From Vreelandella jeotgali Hwa (GTDB lineage: Bacteria > Pseudomonadota > Gammaproteobacteria > Pseudomonadales > Halomonadaceae), in contig NZ_AMQY01000003.1 in NCBI RefSeq assembly GCF_000334215.1, positions 57,843 through 121,842 on the forward strand: a DNA stretch of 64,000 nt, given 5' to 3'. The notes below the pieces were generated by a model. It was not told the DNA's origin and searched no databases. It saw only the letters and a list, made by a program, of their open reading frames with translations. The translations under genes and the position numbers were made by a program. Below, piece after piece: positions 1-11,886 of the stretch (within the stretch, counting starts at the first letter, position 1; every line of letters begins with the position of its first letter).

Positions 1-1262
<1,262 letters not shown>

Positions 1263-1264
1263 AG

Positions 1265-2137
1265 CTAGGCCAGCGCGCGGGTGATGAAATCGGCCATGGC
1301 ACTGGCGCCGGGCGACAGGCTGCGCCCGGCAAGCTGCAGCAGGCCGATTTCACGCGCGACCCGGGGCTCGCTAAGCGGCACAAACCGCAGCCGCTGGTAC
1401 TCCTCGGGAAACGCCAGCTGCGGCAGCGTGGTCACCCCCAGCCCCGCCACCAGCATCGCCGTCAGCGACACCATGTTGGAAATATAAAAGGCATGGTGAT
1501 CGCGCAGCGCCGCAGCATCGGTGCCCTGCAGCAGCCTTGAGGTGCCGTTGCCGATCAGACTTTCTCCCATCAACTCCTGCCAGTGCACCGCCTCCCGGCC
1601 GGCGAACGGATGATCGTCGCGGCAGACCACGCCCAGCGCGTCGCGTAGCAACGGGGTAAAGCTCAACGCGGCGTTTCCTTCCCCCAGGCTCGTCAATCCC
1701 AGATCGACCTCACCGGCCAACACCTGGTCGCGGACAAAATCGGCGGTACCGTCGTGCAGGCTCACGCGGATGCCCGGATAGTCGGCGACAAAGTCGGCCA
1801 GCAGCCGGGGCATCAAGCGGCTGGCAACCGAGGGCACCGCGGCCATGTCCAGATGCCCGGCCTGGCGCTCGACCTGGGCGACAAGCTCGCCGCTCAGCCG
1901 GTCGTGCTGGGTCAGCAGTTCGCGAAAGCGCGGTACGCAGTAGCGGCCAAAAGGCGTTAGCGTCGCCTGGTTGCCACGCTCGAAAAGCGCTTCGCCCAGG
2001 CGGTTTTCCAGCTCGCGGATCGCCATCGACAGCGCCGGCTGGGTGCGGTGCACCTGGCGTGCGGCGGCGTGGAAACCGCCCTGATCCACCACCGCCAGCA
2101 CGTAGCGCAGCGGTGTTATCTTGAGCTCGGGCAGCAT
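1265..2137 (-). CDS. LysR-family transcriptional regulator
   Basis: A 290-residue protein with an N-terminal winged helix-turn-helix (about residues 5-62, with the typical GGFHAAARQVHRTQPALS recognition region) and a periplasmic-binding-like effector domain (about 90-290). I chose the ATG at 2137 because AGGAGGAG sits just upstream and the residues after it match the usual LysR N terminus; a longer frame up to 2209 would add an untypical extension. It is divergent from the aldehyde dehydrogenase operon, the classic arrangement for a LysR activator of the adjacent pathway. The effector cannot be named from sequence. Confidence 0.9.
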   Translation of the reverse strand: MLPELKITPLRYVLAVVDQGGFHAAARQVHRTQPALSMAIRELENRLGEALFERGNQATLTPFGRYCVPRFRELLTQHDRLSGELVAQVERQAGHLDMAAVPSVASRLMPRLLADFVADYPGIRVSLHDGTADFVRDQVLAGEVDLGLTSLGEGNAALSFTPLLRDALGVVCRDDHPFAGREAVHWQELMGESLIGNGTSRLLQGTDAAALRDHHAFYISNMVSLTAMLVAGLGVTTLPQLAFPEEYQRLRFVPLSEPRVAREIGLLQLAGRSLSPGASAMADFITRALA

Positions 2138-2284
2138 CACACTCCTCCTGAAACGACTGACACAGCGGCTATCCCCGAACATGGCAGGATGGTAAGTAAA
2201 GCTGATCAATCAGTATTTATTATTGATTATCTTTATACAGACTGCGCGCCTAGCCTGTCATTACCAACGTTCAAGGAGGTAGTC
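2138..2284. promoter_or_regulatory. Divergent LysR / aldehyde dehydrogenase promoter region with a dyad
   Basis: This 147-base spacer turns AT-rich at 2195-2240. It contains AATCA at 2208-2212 and TGATT at 2224-2228, a perfect 5-base inverted repeat with 11 bases between arms, the spacing expected of LysR-type operators. A good Shine-Dalgarno, AAGGAGGT at 2273-2280, serves the dehydrogenase. Binding by the adjacent LysR protein is inference. Confidence 0.5.
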
Positions 2285-3751
2285 ATGACACAGGCACAGT
2301 CCCCGTCTCATTCCCGGATCCATGCGCTTTACCTCAACGGCCAGTGGGTAGAGGGCGAAAGTCAGGTTGAAAACCGCAACCCGTCCGACTTGAGCGACGT
2401 CCTTGGCCACTACGCCCAGGCAAGCGTAGGCCAAATGAACGAAGCCGTCGCTGCCGCTCGTGAAGGGCAAAAAGTCTGGGGCAAAACCGGCCTGGAGCAC
2501 CGCTACGGCGCGCTGATGGCGATCGGCGATGAGCTGATTGCGCGCAAGGCCGAGCTGGGTGAACAGCTTTCCCGCGAAGAAGGCAAACCGCTGGCCGAAG
2601 GCGTGGGCGAGGTGCACCGTTCGGGGCAGTTTTTCCACTACTACGCCGCCGAGGTGCTGCGCCAGATCGACGAGCGCGCCGAGTCGGTACGCCCGGGTGT
2701 CGAGGTCGATATTACCCGCGAGCCGGTGGGCGTGGTGGGCATCATCAGCCCGTGGAACTTCCCGCTGGCTACCGCGGTGTGGAAGATCGCCCCGGCGCTG
2801 GCCTTCGGCAACGCGGTGATTTTCAAGCCCGCCAACCTGGTGCCCGCCAGCGCCTGGGCGCTGGCCGAGATTATCAGCCGCCAGAACCTGCCCGCCGGTA
2901 CCTTCAACCTGGTCATGGGCACCGGTAGTTCGGTGGGCGACGCGCTGATTTCACACCCGGACATTCACGCCCTGAGCTTTACCGGCTCGCTGGAAGTGGG
3001 CCGCCGAGTGGCTTCTGCCACCGCGGCCAACCTGGTCAAGTGCCAGCTGGAAATGGGCTCCAAGAACGCACTGATCGTCGCCGACGACGCCGATCTCGAC
3101 CTGGCCGTGGAGGCCGCCTTCGCCGGCGCTTACTCGGGCACCGGGCAGAAATGCACCGCCTCCTCCCGGCTGATCGTCACCGACAAGGTGCACGACACCT
3201 TCGTTGAGAAGCTGACGCAGAAACTGGAACAGGCAAAAGTCGGCCGAGCGTTGGAAGACGGCGTGAACGTCGGTCCCCTGGCCAGCCAGAGCCAGCTTGA
3301 TTCGAACCTCGAATGGGTCGAGCGCGCGCAAAACGACGGCGCCACCCTGGCCTTCGGCGGCGAGCGCCTGGCGCGCGACACCGACGGCTACTTCATGGCG
3401 CCAACGCTGCTGGTCGACACCACCAACGACATGGCGGTCAACCGCGAGGAAGTCTTCGGCCCCGTCGCCTGCGTCATTCGGGTAGCCGATGCCAACGAGG
3501 CCATCGAGGTGCTCAACGACACCCAGTACGGCCTGACTGCGGGCATCATCACCGATTCGCTGGCGCTGGCCACCGAGTTCAAGGCGCGCGCCGAAACCGG
3601 CTGCGTGATGGTCAACCTGGCCACCGCCGGTACCGATTACCACGTGCCCTTCGGCGGGCGCAAGAACTCCAGCTTCGGCCCGCGCGAGCAGGGGCGCTAC
3701 GCCCGGGAGTTCTACACCGTGGTCAAAACCAGTTATATCAAGGCCAACTGA
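2285..3751 (+). CDS. NAD(P)-dependent aldehyde dehydrogenase (semialdehyde dehydrogenase-like)
   Basis: A 488-residue soluble member of the ALDH superfamily that oxidises an aldehyde or semialdehyde to the acid. Visible active-site residues are Asn158 in PWNFP, Glu256 in QLEMGSKN and nucleophile Cys290 in GQKCTASSR; the FTGS nucleotide-binding stretch and the C-terminal PFGGRKNSS motif are also present. The ATG at 2285 is set by AAGGAGGT five bases upstream. Overall appearance is closest to succinate/alpha-ketoglutarate semialdehyde dehydrogenases, but substrate cannot be fixed. It is the first gene of a four-gene operon (37 bases to the next gene) divergent from a LysR regulator. Confidence 0.9.
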   Translation: MTQAQSPSHSRIHALYLNGQWVEGESQVENRNPSDLSDVLGHYAQASVGQMNEAVAAAREGQKVWGKTGLEHRYGALMAIGDELIARKAELGEQLSREEGKPLAEGVGEVHRSGQFFHYYAAEVLRQIDERAESVRPGVEVDITREPVGVVGIISPWNFPLATAVWKIAPALAFGNAVIFKPANLVPASAWALAEIISRQNLPAGTFNLVMGTGSSVGDALISHPDIHALSFTGSLEVGRRVASATAANLVKCQLEMGSKNALIVADDADLDLAVEAAFAGAYSGTGQKCTASSRLIVTDKVHDTFVEKLTQKLEQAKVGRALEDGVNVGPLASQSQLDSNLEWVERAQNDGATLAFGGERLARDTDGYFMAPTLLVDTTNDMAVNREEVFGPVACVIRVADANEAIEVLNDTQYGLTAGIITDSLALATEFKARAETGCVMVNLATAGTDYHVPFGGRKNSSFGPREQGRYAREFYTVVKTSYIKAN

Positions 3752-3788
3752 GCCAAAGCCAACCGAGTCAAAGCGTGAGGAGGCCGAT

Positions 3789-4796
3789 ATGTCACGGGAC
3801 ATGCTGATCGTCGACGGCTTGCAGTATTCCAACTGGTCGCGCGAGATTTTCCAGCAGATGCGCGAAGGCGGCGTCGACGCCGTACACGCCACGCTGGTCT
3901 ACCACGAAACCATCCGCGAAACGCTCTCGCGGATGGGCGAGTGGAACCGCCGCTTCGAGGCGCACAGCGATTTGATCATGCCGGTACGCGAGCCGGCGGA
4001 CATCCACCGCGCACGCCAGCAGGGCCGCGTGGGTGTGTTCCTCGGCGCGCAGAACTGCTCGCCCATCGAGGACGATATCGACATGGTCGCGGTCATGCGC
4101 GATCTGGGCCTTCTGATCATGCAGCTGACCTACAACAATCAGACCCTGCTGGCCTGCGGCTGCTACGAGACCGAAGACAGCGGTATTACCCGCTTTGGCC
4201 GCCAGGTCATCCGCGAAATGAACCGGGTAGGGATGGTCATCGACATGTCCCACAGCGCCGAGCGCTCGACCCTTGAGGCGATTGAACTCTCCGAGCGCCC
4301 GGTGATTATCTCCCACGCCAACCCGGCGGCCTGGCAGCCGGCCAGGCGCAACAAGTCGGACAGGGTGCTCGGCGCCATCGCCGAGAGCAACGGCCTGCTG
4401 GGCTTCTCGGCCTACCCCTTCCACCTGAAGAACGGCCCCGACTGCACCCTGGCCGAGTACTGCGCGATGATCGCCCGCACCGCGGACAAGGTCGGCGTGG
4501 AGCATCTGGGCATCGGCACCGACCTGTGCCAGAACCAGCCCACCTCGGTACTCGAGTGGATGCGCAACGGCCGCTGGTCGAAGGACATGGACTACGGCGA
4601 AGGCAGTGCCAGCAACGCCGGCTGGCCCGCTCCGCTGCCCTGGCTGCGCGATAACCGCGACTTCCCCAATCTGGTCGCCGGGCTGCGAGACGTTGGCTTC
4701 GCCGAGCACGAAGTCGCCGGCATCATGGGGCAAAACTGGGTCGCCCTGCTGGAACGCACCACCGCGCCCCGACGCGCGGTGGCCTCGGTTGCCTGA
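3789..4796 (+). CDS. Membrane-dipeptidase-like protein (peptidase family M19) with altered metal site
   Basis: A 335-residue protein of the renal-dipeptidase (M19) TIM-barrel family, without a signal peptide, so probably cytoplasmic. Downstream metal-site landmarks are visible (DMSHS, about residues 151-155, and the ISHANPAA segment). The usual N-terminal H-x-D of the DGHxD motif is missing: the equivalent stretch reads VDGLQYSNW at residues 8-16. Similar dipeptidase homologues with this change occur in glycine-betaine/dimethylglycine catabolic operons of Pseudomonas (from memory), so the substrate may not be a dipeptide. AGGAGG precedes the ATG. It is second in the operon, between the dehydrogenase and an unknown protein. 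Confidence 0.8.
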   Translation: MSRDMLIVDGLQYSNWSREIFQQMREGGVDAVHATLVYHETIRETLSRMGEWNRRFEAHSDLIMPVREPADIHRARQQGRVGVFLGAQNCSPIEDDIDMVAVMRDLGLLIMQLTYNNQTLLACGCYETEDSGITRFGRQVIREMNRVGMVIDMSHSAERSTLEAIELSERPVIISHANPAAWQPARRNKSDRVLGAIAESNGLLGFSAYPFHLKNGPDCTLAEYCAMIARTADKVGVEHLGIGTDLCQNQPTSVLEWMRNGRWSKDMDYGEGSASNAGWPAPLPWLRDNRDFPNLVAGLRDVGFAEHEVAGIMGQNWVALLERTTAPRRAVASVA

Positions 4797-4821
4797 CGCG
4801 CGCCGTCACGGGAGGTGTAAC

Positions 4822-6603
4822 ATGATGGAACGTATTTCCCCGCGCGAAGAAAGCCTGCGCCTGCGCGCGCCGGAGCGGGTGATGGATCTTGAACGGCTTG
4901 GCAGCCTGCACGCCAGCCGTCTGAGCTTTACCCGCAGCCTGATACGCCAGATGGCGCGCCAGCGCTGGCAGATCAGCGCCACCCGTTTTGAGCTGGACAG
5001 CAACGGCCACGGCACCGCCATTTACCGGCTGCAAACGCCGTGCGGGCGCTATCACGGGGTCATCTTTTCCCAGCCGCTGCCCGATGACGCACGCTCGGAC
5101 CGGGTGATTGCCGAGGCCTGGGACGTCACCTTCGGCGTTGTCGAAGGCGAGGTGGACGATGCCCTGCTGGAACAGATGGCGGCCAACGTGCCGCTGCAGG
5201 AAGCCGGCCGCCAGCACCCGCGCCTGCTGGTACTGTCCCGGGCCAACCGCAGCCTGCGCAACTTCAATGCCTTTAGCCAGGCGCTTTCAGCGGGTCGCCA
5301 GCCGGATCCGGCCTGGCTGACTCGGGTGGGCTATCTTTACCGCACTACTGCGGTGTACGGCAACGGCAAGTTCGGCATCGCCGACTTCGGCCGGCTCAGG
5401 GACAACCCCGACTTTCAGCGGCCGTTTTCCGCACAGATGCTCGCAGTCTACCTGCTGCGCCACTTTTCCATCCAGCAGGTCGAGCATATTGCCCGCTGCC
5501 AGGCGCCGGGTGTTGCCGTTGACCTGGCAACGCCGCTGAAACGCTACCTGGGTATCGGCAACTCCACGGGGCTGGGCATGGCGCCGTTTTTGATCAATCA
5601 CCCGCAGCTGATCGAGCGTTGGGTAGCCAGCCGCGAACAGGCGCTGGCCCAGATCCACGCCCAGCCGCCGAGCGAGGATCAGCGCGAGCGGCTGCTGGCG
5701 CTTCTCGACCGTGCCGGATGCCATCTGGCGCAGACCCTGACCGCCGATGCCGACCAGGAAAAGCGCAACGCCGCGACGGTATCGGAGCTGCCCGAGGTGT
5801 CTACCTGGCTGGCGCAGGTCCCGCTCACCGACAACCTCTGGCAGGAACTGACCGAATGGGGCCACCGAGCCTTTTCGCTGGAAACCCAGGAACTGATCAA
5901 TACTCTGCTGCTGGAGCTGTACCCGGCGATTGTCGAGCCGTTCGAAAATCGCATGGGCGTGGACGAAGAGCTGGAGCTAACGCCGGAAATGCCGCTGGTG
6001 CGCTTGAAACAGCTCATTGAAACCCACTACGACTGGGCGCTGGCCTACGACTTCGACGACCCCGACAGCCGCTACTGGTTCTGGTACCGCTCGGTGGAAA
6101 AGGAAGAGCCGCGCCTTGGGGTGCGCGGGCACGACCCCGGCGTTGACCGTGAACTCAAACTGGCCATTGCTCCTCGGGTCGTCGACACCCATCGCGCTGT
6201 CATCGCGTATCTCGACGCTCAACCCCACGCTACTGTCGTGGATTTTCTGATCGAGCATTCGCGCTACAAGGATATCGTGCGGCGCATCCAGACCATGGCG
6301 GAAACACGCTTCGGCGACATTCGAGCCAACCTCTGGGACCGTAATATGCAGCCCATGCACCTGCTGCGTACCAAACTCTCGTTTTTCGGTGCCGGGCGCT
6401 TCGATCCCAAATCGGACCGCTGGGTGCGTATTACGCTGTTTCAGGGCGCGCCGCTGGTCGAGGAGCTCAACGCCGAGCCCGACGACCTGCGTGATTTCGA
6501 CGACTGGGGGTTCCCGCTGGAACCCGTGCTCGAGGCAAGCTCTTGCGCTACGGCGCAGGGCGCCATGACGGACACCCAGGCAACCAACGGAGTCGCATCA
6601 TGA
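4822..6603 (+). CDS. Conserved protein of unknown function (593 aa)
   Basis: I do not recognise a family. The start ATG at 4822 follows GGGAGGTG with good spacing; a longer frame upstream overlaps the dipeptidase gene and is not credible. The product is 593 residues, hydrophilic, with no signal peptide and no membrane segment. Composition is rich in Arg, Leu, Asp and Glu, with aromatic clusters such as DSRYWFWYRS at about residues 420-430. No nucleotide-binding P-loop or metal-binding motif stands out. Its stop overlaps the start of the next gene by four bases (ATGA), so the two are translationally coupled and probably work together in the pathway served by the dehydrogenase and dipeptidase homologues. 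Confidence 0.75.
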   Translation: MMERISPREESLRLRAPERVMDLERLGSLHASRLSFTRSLIRQMARQRWQISATRFELDSNGHGTAIYRLQTPCGRYHGVIFSQPLPDDARSDRVIAEAWDVTFGVVEGEVDDALLEQMAANVPLQEAGRQHPRLLVLSRANRSLRNFNAFSQALSAGRQPDPAWLTRVGYLYRTTAVYGNGKFGIADFGRLRDNPDFQRPFSAQMLAVYLLRHFSIQQVEHIARCQAPGVAVDLATPLKRYLGIGNSTGLGMAPFLINHPQLIERWVASREQALAQIHAQPPSEDQRERLLALLDRAGCHLAQTLTADADQEKRNAATVSELPEVSTWLAQVPLTDNLWQELTEWGHRAFSLETQELINTLLLELYPAIVEPFENRMGVDEELELTPEMPLVRLKQLIETHYDWALAYDFDDPDSRYWFWYRSVEKEEPRLGVRGHDPGVDRELKLAIAPRVVDTHRAVIAYLDAQPHATVVDFLIEHSRYKDIVRRIQTMAETRFGDIRANLWDRNMQPMHLLRTKLSFFGAGRFDPKSDRWVRITLFQGAPLVEELNAEPDDLRDFDDWGFPLEPVLEASSCATAQGAMTDTQATNGVAS

Positions 6604-7373
6604 AGGTCTCCTACAACGAACTACAGGGGCTCTGCCGCAAGGCGTTTCTGGGTATGGGCTTTGCCGACGGCGATGCCAGCGATGCTGCCGATATGGTGGC
6701 GTGGATGCAGCTACACGAGCTCGACGGGCTGGAAGCGCTCAACCGCGGCCTCGACCATGTGCTCGCCGAACAGCAGGAGCCGGCGCGCGCACCGGCGACG
6801 ATCTATGCCGATGATGACCTGGCAGTGCTCGACGGCCAAAGTTACAGCGTACTAAGCAGCTCCAGCCTGGCGCTGGAACTGGGCTTTGCCAAGGCGCGGG
6901 CGCGGGGTCTGGCGGTGATCAAGATACGCCGCTGCCACAATCGCCAGCTGATCATGGGCTATCTGGCGCGGATTGCCGGGCGTGGTATGAACGTCACCGC
7001 CTTCTGGCGCAACGGTCAACGCCCGCTGATCGAGCAGGTCGTGGGATTTCGCGCCAATGGTCAGGTGCCCGAGATCCGCGTATATGCGATCAACCAGGTG
7101 CCGGTCGAAAACGCGCACAACGACGGCGTGACACTAATTCTGGCCAATCACGTCGAACTACTGCCCGATATGCGCTCGGCCTACGACTACGAGCTGCTGG
7201 CCTGTCATCGGGAATCGGCACTGCTGGCCAGCCGGGAACGCGCCATGCTCGACGGCATCACCATCGACGACGCCGTATGGAACAAGCTTAAGCATCTGGC
7301 CGCGCGCATACTCGTGGAGTCTACCGAAGCATCGCGCAGCGGCGCCGGGCCGGAGGTCAACGATAACGACTGA
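6600..7373 (+). CDS. DUF3726 family protein, possibly Ldh2-like
   Basis: A 257-residue soluble protein that I assign to DUF3726 (function unknown). The start ATG at 6600 overlaps the preceding stop. The N terminus (YNELQGLCRKAFLGMGF, then ASDAADMVAWMQLHELDGLEAL) and the central part (DGQSYSVLSSSSLALELGFA, a CHN triplet, then YLARIAGRGMNVTAFWRN) follow the order seen in the malate/L-lactate dehydrogenase family (Ldh2: aDlrGvdSHG, DG...G...A...A...G, N.nHfG..gyya..A...G.i...ftN). That resemblance is my inference and the C-terminal part of Ldh2 enzymes is missing. It closes the four-gene operon, so a role as partner or regulatory subunit of that pathway is plausible. Confidence 0.65.
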   Translation: MKVSYNELQGLCRKAFLGMGFADGDASDAADMVAWMQLHELDGLEALNRGLDHVLAEQQEPARAPATIYADDDLAVLDGQSYSVLSSSSLALELGFAKARARGLAVIKIRRCHNRQLIMGYLARIAGRGMNVTAFWRNGQRPLIEQVVGFRANGQVPEIRVYAINQVPVENAHNDGVTLILANHVELLPDMRSAYDYELLACHRESALLASRERAMLDGITIDDAVWNKLKHLAARILVESTEASRSGAGPEVNDND

Positions 7374-7434
7374 TAACGGCTCACCGGCAGCTTGAGACTC
7401 ATGATCCTCCCTGCGTACTGGTTGGGCTTGCGCT

Positions 7435-9267
<1,833 letters not shown>

Positions 9268-9347
9268 GGCGTTTCTCCTTGTTCAGTACCGGTATCCGGA
9301 CGGCGGACGCGCCGGGTGGGAGGACGCGTCGCGGTTGAATCGCTGTC

Positions 9348-10715
9348 TCAATCGCGTTTTTGCGGACGCGGCCAGTCGGCCTTTTCTCGCTGGGGCGCTC
9401 GCGTCAGGCCCAGCGCATGGTCGGACACGTCCCGGGCGATGGTTGAGCCGGCGCCCACGGTCGCGCCCTGGCCGACGCTGACCGGGGCTACCAACGAAGT
9501 ATTGGAACCGATAAAGGCGTGATCATCGATCCGCGTGCGGTGCTTGTTGACCCCGTCGTAATTACAGGTAATCGTCCCCGCGCCGATGTTTACCCCGCTT
9601 CCCAGAGCGGCGTCGCCAATGTAGCTCAAATGATTGATCTTGCTACCTTCCCCCACGTCGGCGTTTTTGGTTTCGACGAAGTTGCCCACTTTGGCGGCCA
9701 CCGCCAGCCGAGTCCCCGGGCGCAATCGGGCGTAGGGGCCGATGGCGTTACGCCCGGCGGCCACGCAGTGTTCCAGCACGCTGTGGCTTGCCACCACGCT
9801 GTCGGCTCCCAGGGTGGCGTCTCGGATCACGCAGTAGGGGCCTACCTGTACGCCTTCGCCAAGACTGACGTCGCCTTCAAACACGCAGCCCACGTCGATA
9901 AACACGTCGTGACCACAGCTGAGAGTGCCGCGCACGTCGACTCTTGAAGGATCGGCAAGGGCGACACCGTCGGCCATCAGCTGTTCGGCGTAGCCGCGCT
10001 GGCAGGCGCGCTCGAGCTCGGCCATCTGAGCGCGATTGTTCACCCCCTGGACTTCGACCCTGGTGGCCGGCTGGGCCGTGGCCACGCCGACGCCGTCGTC
10101 GGCGGCCATGGTGATCACGTCGGTGAGGTAGTATTCACCCTGGGCGTTATCGGCAGAGAGACGAGGCATCCAGCGCTTGAGCTGGGCGGCGGTCATCGCC
10201 ATGATGCCGGTATTGCACTCGGTCAGCGCCAGTTCTGCGGCGCTGGCGTCCTTCTGCTCGACAATCGCCGCGGCGTTGCCGGCCGCGTCGCGCTTGATCC
10301 GCCCGTAGCCGTCGGGGTTGTCCATGGTGACGGTCAGAAGCCCCATCTGCTCCTCGTCCACGCGCTCGAGCAGCGCAGCCAGCGTATCCCGGCGAATCAG
10401 CGGTACATCACCGTAAAGCACCAGCACCTTGCCGTGACCCAGCTGTTCCAGCGTTTGCGCTACCGCATGGCCGGTGCCCTTCTGTTCGGCCTGAAAGCTG
10501 AAACGTACCGGCAGATCGGCCAGCGCCTCGCGCAGGGTATCGCCACCGTGGCCGATCACCACCTGCGTTTGCCGCGGGTTCAGGCCCGAGGCGGTATCGA
10601 GAACGTGGCGAACCATGGGTTTGCCGGCCAGCTTATGCAGCACCTTGGGCAGGCGCGAACGCATACGCGTGCCTTGACCGGCGGCAAGAACGACAATATC
10701 CAGCTCATCGTGCAT
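9348..10715 (-). CDS. glmU: Bifunctional UDP-N-acetylglucosamine pyrophosphorylase / glucosamine-1-phosphate N-acetyltransferase
   Basis: A 455-residue protein. The N-terminal uridyltransferase domain has the motif LAAGQGTRMRSRLPKVLH (residues about 10-27). The C-terminal left-handed beta-helix acetyltransferase domain contains hexapeptide repeats and the conserved stretches AKVGNFVETKNA and GAGTITCNYDG. Two ATGs lie close together. I prefer 10715 because AAGGAA sits six bases upstream, whereas the ATG at 10721 would abut it. The start overlaps the end of apbE by 11 bases, suggesting translational coupling. It supplies UDP-GlcNAc for cell wall and LPS synthesis. Confidence 0.97.
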   Translation of the reverse strand: MHDELDIVVLAAGQGTRMRSRLPKVLHKLAGKPMVRHVLDTASGLNPRQTQVVIGHGGDTLREALADLPVRFSFQAEQKGTGHAVAQTLEQLGHGKVLVLYGDVPLIRRDTLAALLERVDEEQMGLLTVTMDNPDGYGRIKRDAAGNAAAIVEQKDASAAELALTECNTGIMAMTAAQLKRWMPRLSADNAQGEYYLTDVITMAADDGVGVATAQPATRVEVQGVNNRAQMAELERACQRGYAEQLMADGVALADPSRVDVRGTLSCGHDVFIDVGCVFEGDVSLGEGVQVGPYCVIRDATLGADSVVASHSVLEHCVAAGRNAIGPYARLRPGTRLAVAAKVGNFVETKNADVGEGSKINHLSYIGDAALGSGVNIGAGTITCNYDGVNKHRTRIDDHAFIGSNTSLVAPVSVGQGATVGAGSTIARDVSDHALGLTRAPQREKADWPRPQKRD

Positions 10716-11820
10716 CAGCATTTCCTTGTGTCTCGGCGGGGTCGTTGGCCACCCGAACGTTGTGGCCGGCCATGAAGTTATCGCCGATAAAGTCGGCAAA
10801 GGTCGGGCTGGCCAGACTTTGCCAGCCGTCGCCGTCGCGCACCAGCATCAGCACCCGGAGATCCAGCGAGCGCGCCAGCGCCATACCGTCTTCACTGCCG
10901 AGTACGGTCATCGCCGTGGCCCAGGCGTCAGCTCGGGCATTGGACGGGTGCACCACGGTCGCGGAAGCCAGCGAATGGGTAACGGGCCGACCGGTGCGCG
11001 GGTCGATAGTGTGCGAGAACCGCTGGCCGTCTTCCTCGAAATAGTTGCGGTAATCCCCCGATGTGGCCACCGACATGCCCGACAGCGGGATGATGTACTG
11101 GGCGCTGCGGCCGTTTGCCTGCGGCTTTTCGATGCCGATCCGCCACGGGGTCCTGTCGTCGGGGTCGCGATACCCGCGGGTGAGCAGATCACCGCCCAGA
11201 TTGATCAGGTAGTTTTCGATACCCTGGGCGTCCAGGTAGGCGGCCACGCGGTCGGTGGCATACCCCTTGGCCACGGCGGAAAGGTCGACGAAGACATCGC
11301 GCTCACGCCGGGCTCGGCGGTTGTTGTCGTCCACTTCCAGGGCATCAAAGCCCACCTGGGCAAGACGGGTGTTCAGCTCGTCATCGTCGGGGCTTTTTTC
11401 CGGGCGCGCCTCGGGGCCGAAACTCCACAGATTGACCAGCCCGCCGATGGTCACGTCAAACGCGCCGTCGCTTTGCCGGGATATTTGCTGACTGATCGAC
11501 ATGACTTTGACCAGTGGCGCCGGTAACGGCTGCCATTCATCCAGCGGCGCCTGATTAAAGGCGACCAGGTTGCTGTCATCGCGGTAGGTCGACATGGTTT
11601 TGTCGACGCTCTCCAGCTCTTCCAGAAACCCCTCTTCCAGCGCAGCCTTCTCGTCCTGACCCAACGACCGGGCCAGGGTCACCTGGTAAAAGGTGCCGAA
11701 CACGCTGCCCTCGAAGCGTACCGGCTCCCCGGTCGTAGCCCCGTCCTGACAGCCGGAAAGCGCTGCCAGCAGCAAAATGCTCACCCCGACGACCAGGGGT
11801 CTGACTGTTACGTAACGCAT
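10705..11820 (-). CDS. apbE: FAD:protein FMN transferase (ApbE lipoprotein)
   Basis: A 371-residue protein with a lipoprotein signal peptide: basic start, hydrophobic core, lipobox LSGC with the lipidated Cys at residue 24. The ApbE core shows GTFYQVT, DLSAVAKGYATDR (flavin/substrate region) and GGDLLTRG. The Mg-site region contains RFSHTIDPRTGRPV and DAWATAMTVLG. ApbE attaches FMN covalently to Thr/Ser of respiratory subunits such as the Na+-pumping NQR and RNF complexes, in the periplasm. It lies upstream of glmU with an 11-base overlap; no functional link to glmU is known, so this may be simple co-transcription. Confidence 0.93.
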   Translation of the reverse strand: MRYVTVRPLVVGVSILLLAALSGCQDGATTGEPVRFEGSVFGTFYQVTLARSLGQDEKAALEEGFLEELESVDKTMSTYRDDSNLVAFNQAPLDEWQPLPAPLVKVMSISQQISRQSDGAFDVTIGGLVNLWSFGPEARPEKSPDDDELNTRLAQVGFDALEVDDNNRRARRERDVFVDLSAVAKGYATDRVAAYLDAQGIENYLINLGGDLLTRGYRDPDDRTPWRIGIEKPQANGRSAQYIIPLSGMSVATSGDYRNYFEEDGQRFSHTIDPRTGRPVTHSLASATVVHPSNARADAWATAMTVLGSEDGMALARSLDLRVLMLVRDGDGWQSLASPTFADFIGDNFMAGHNVRVANDPAETQGNADAR

Positions 11821-11886
11821 GATGATTGCCTGTATCTGAATCCGGCTTGCTCTTGAGCAGAAGAGTGACTCGGGAATGACCTGCCT

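Noticed and set aside
9268..9347. Possible glmS ribozyme
   Set aside because: The gap before glmS is only 80 bases, and the ribozyme is a feature of Gram-positive bacteria.
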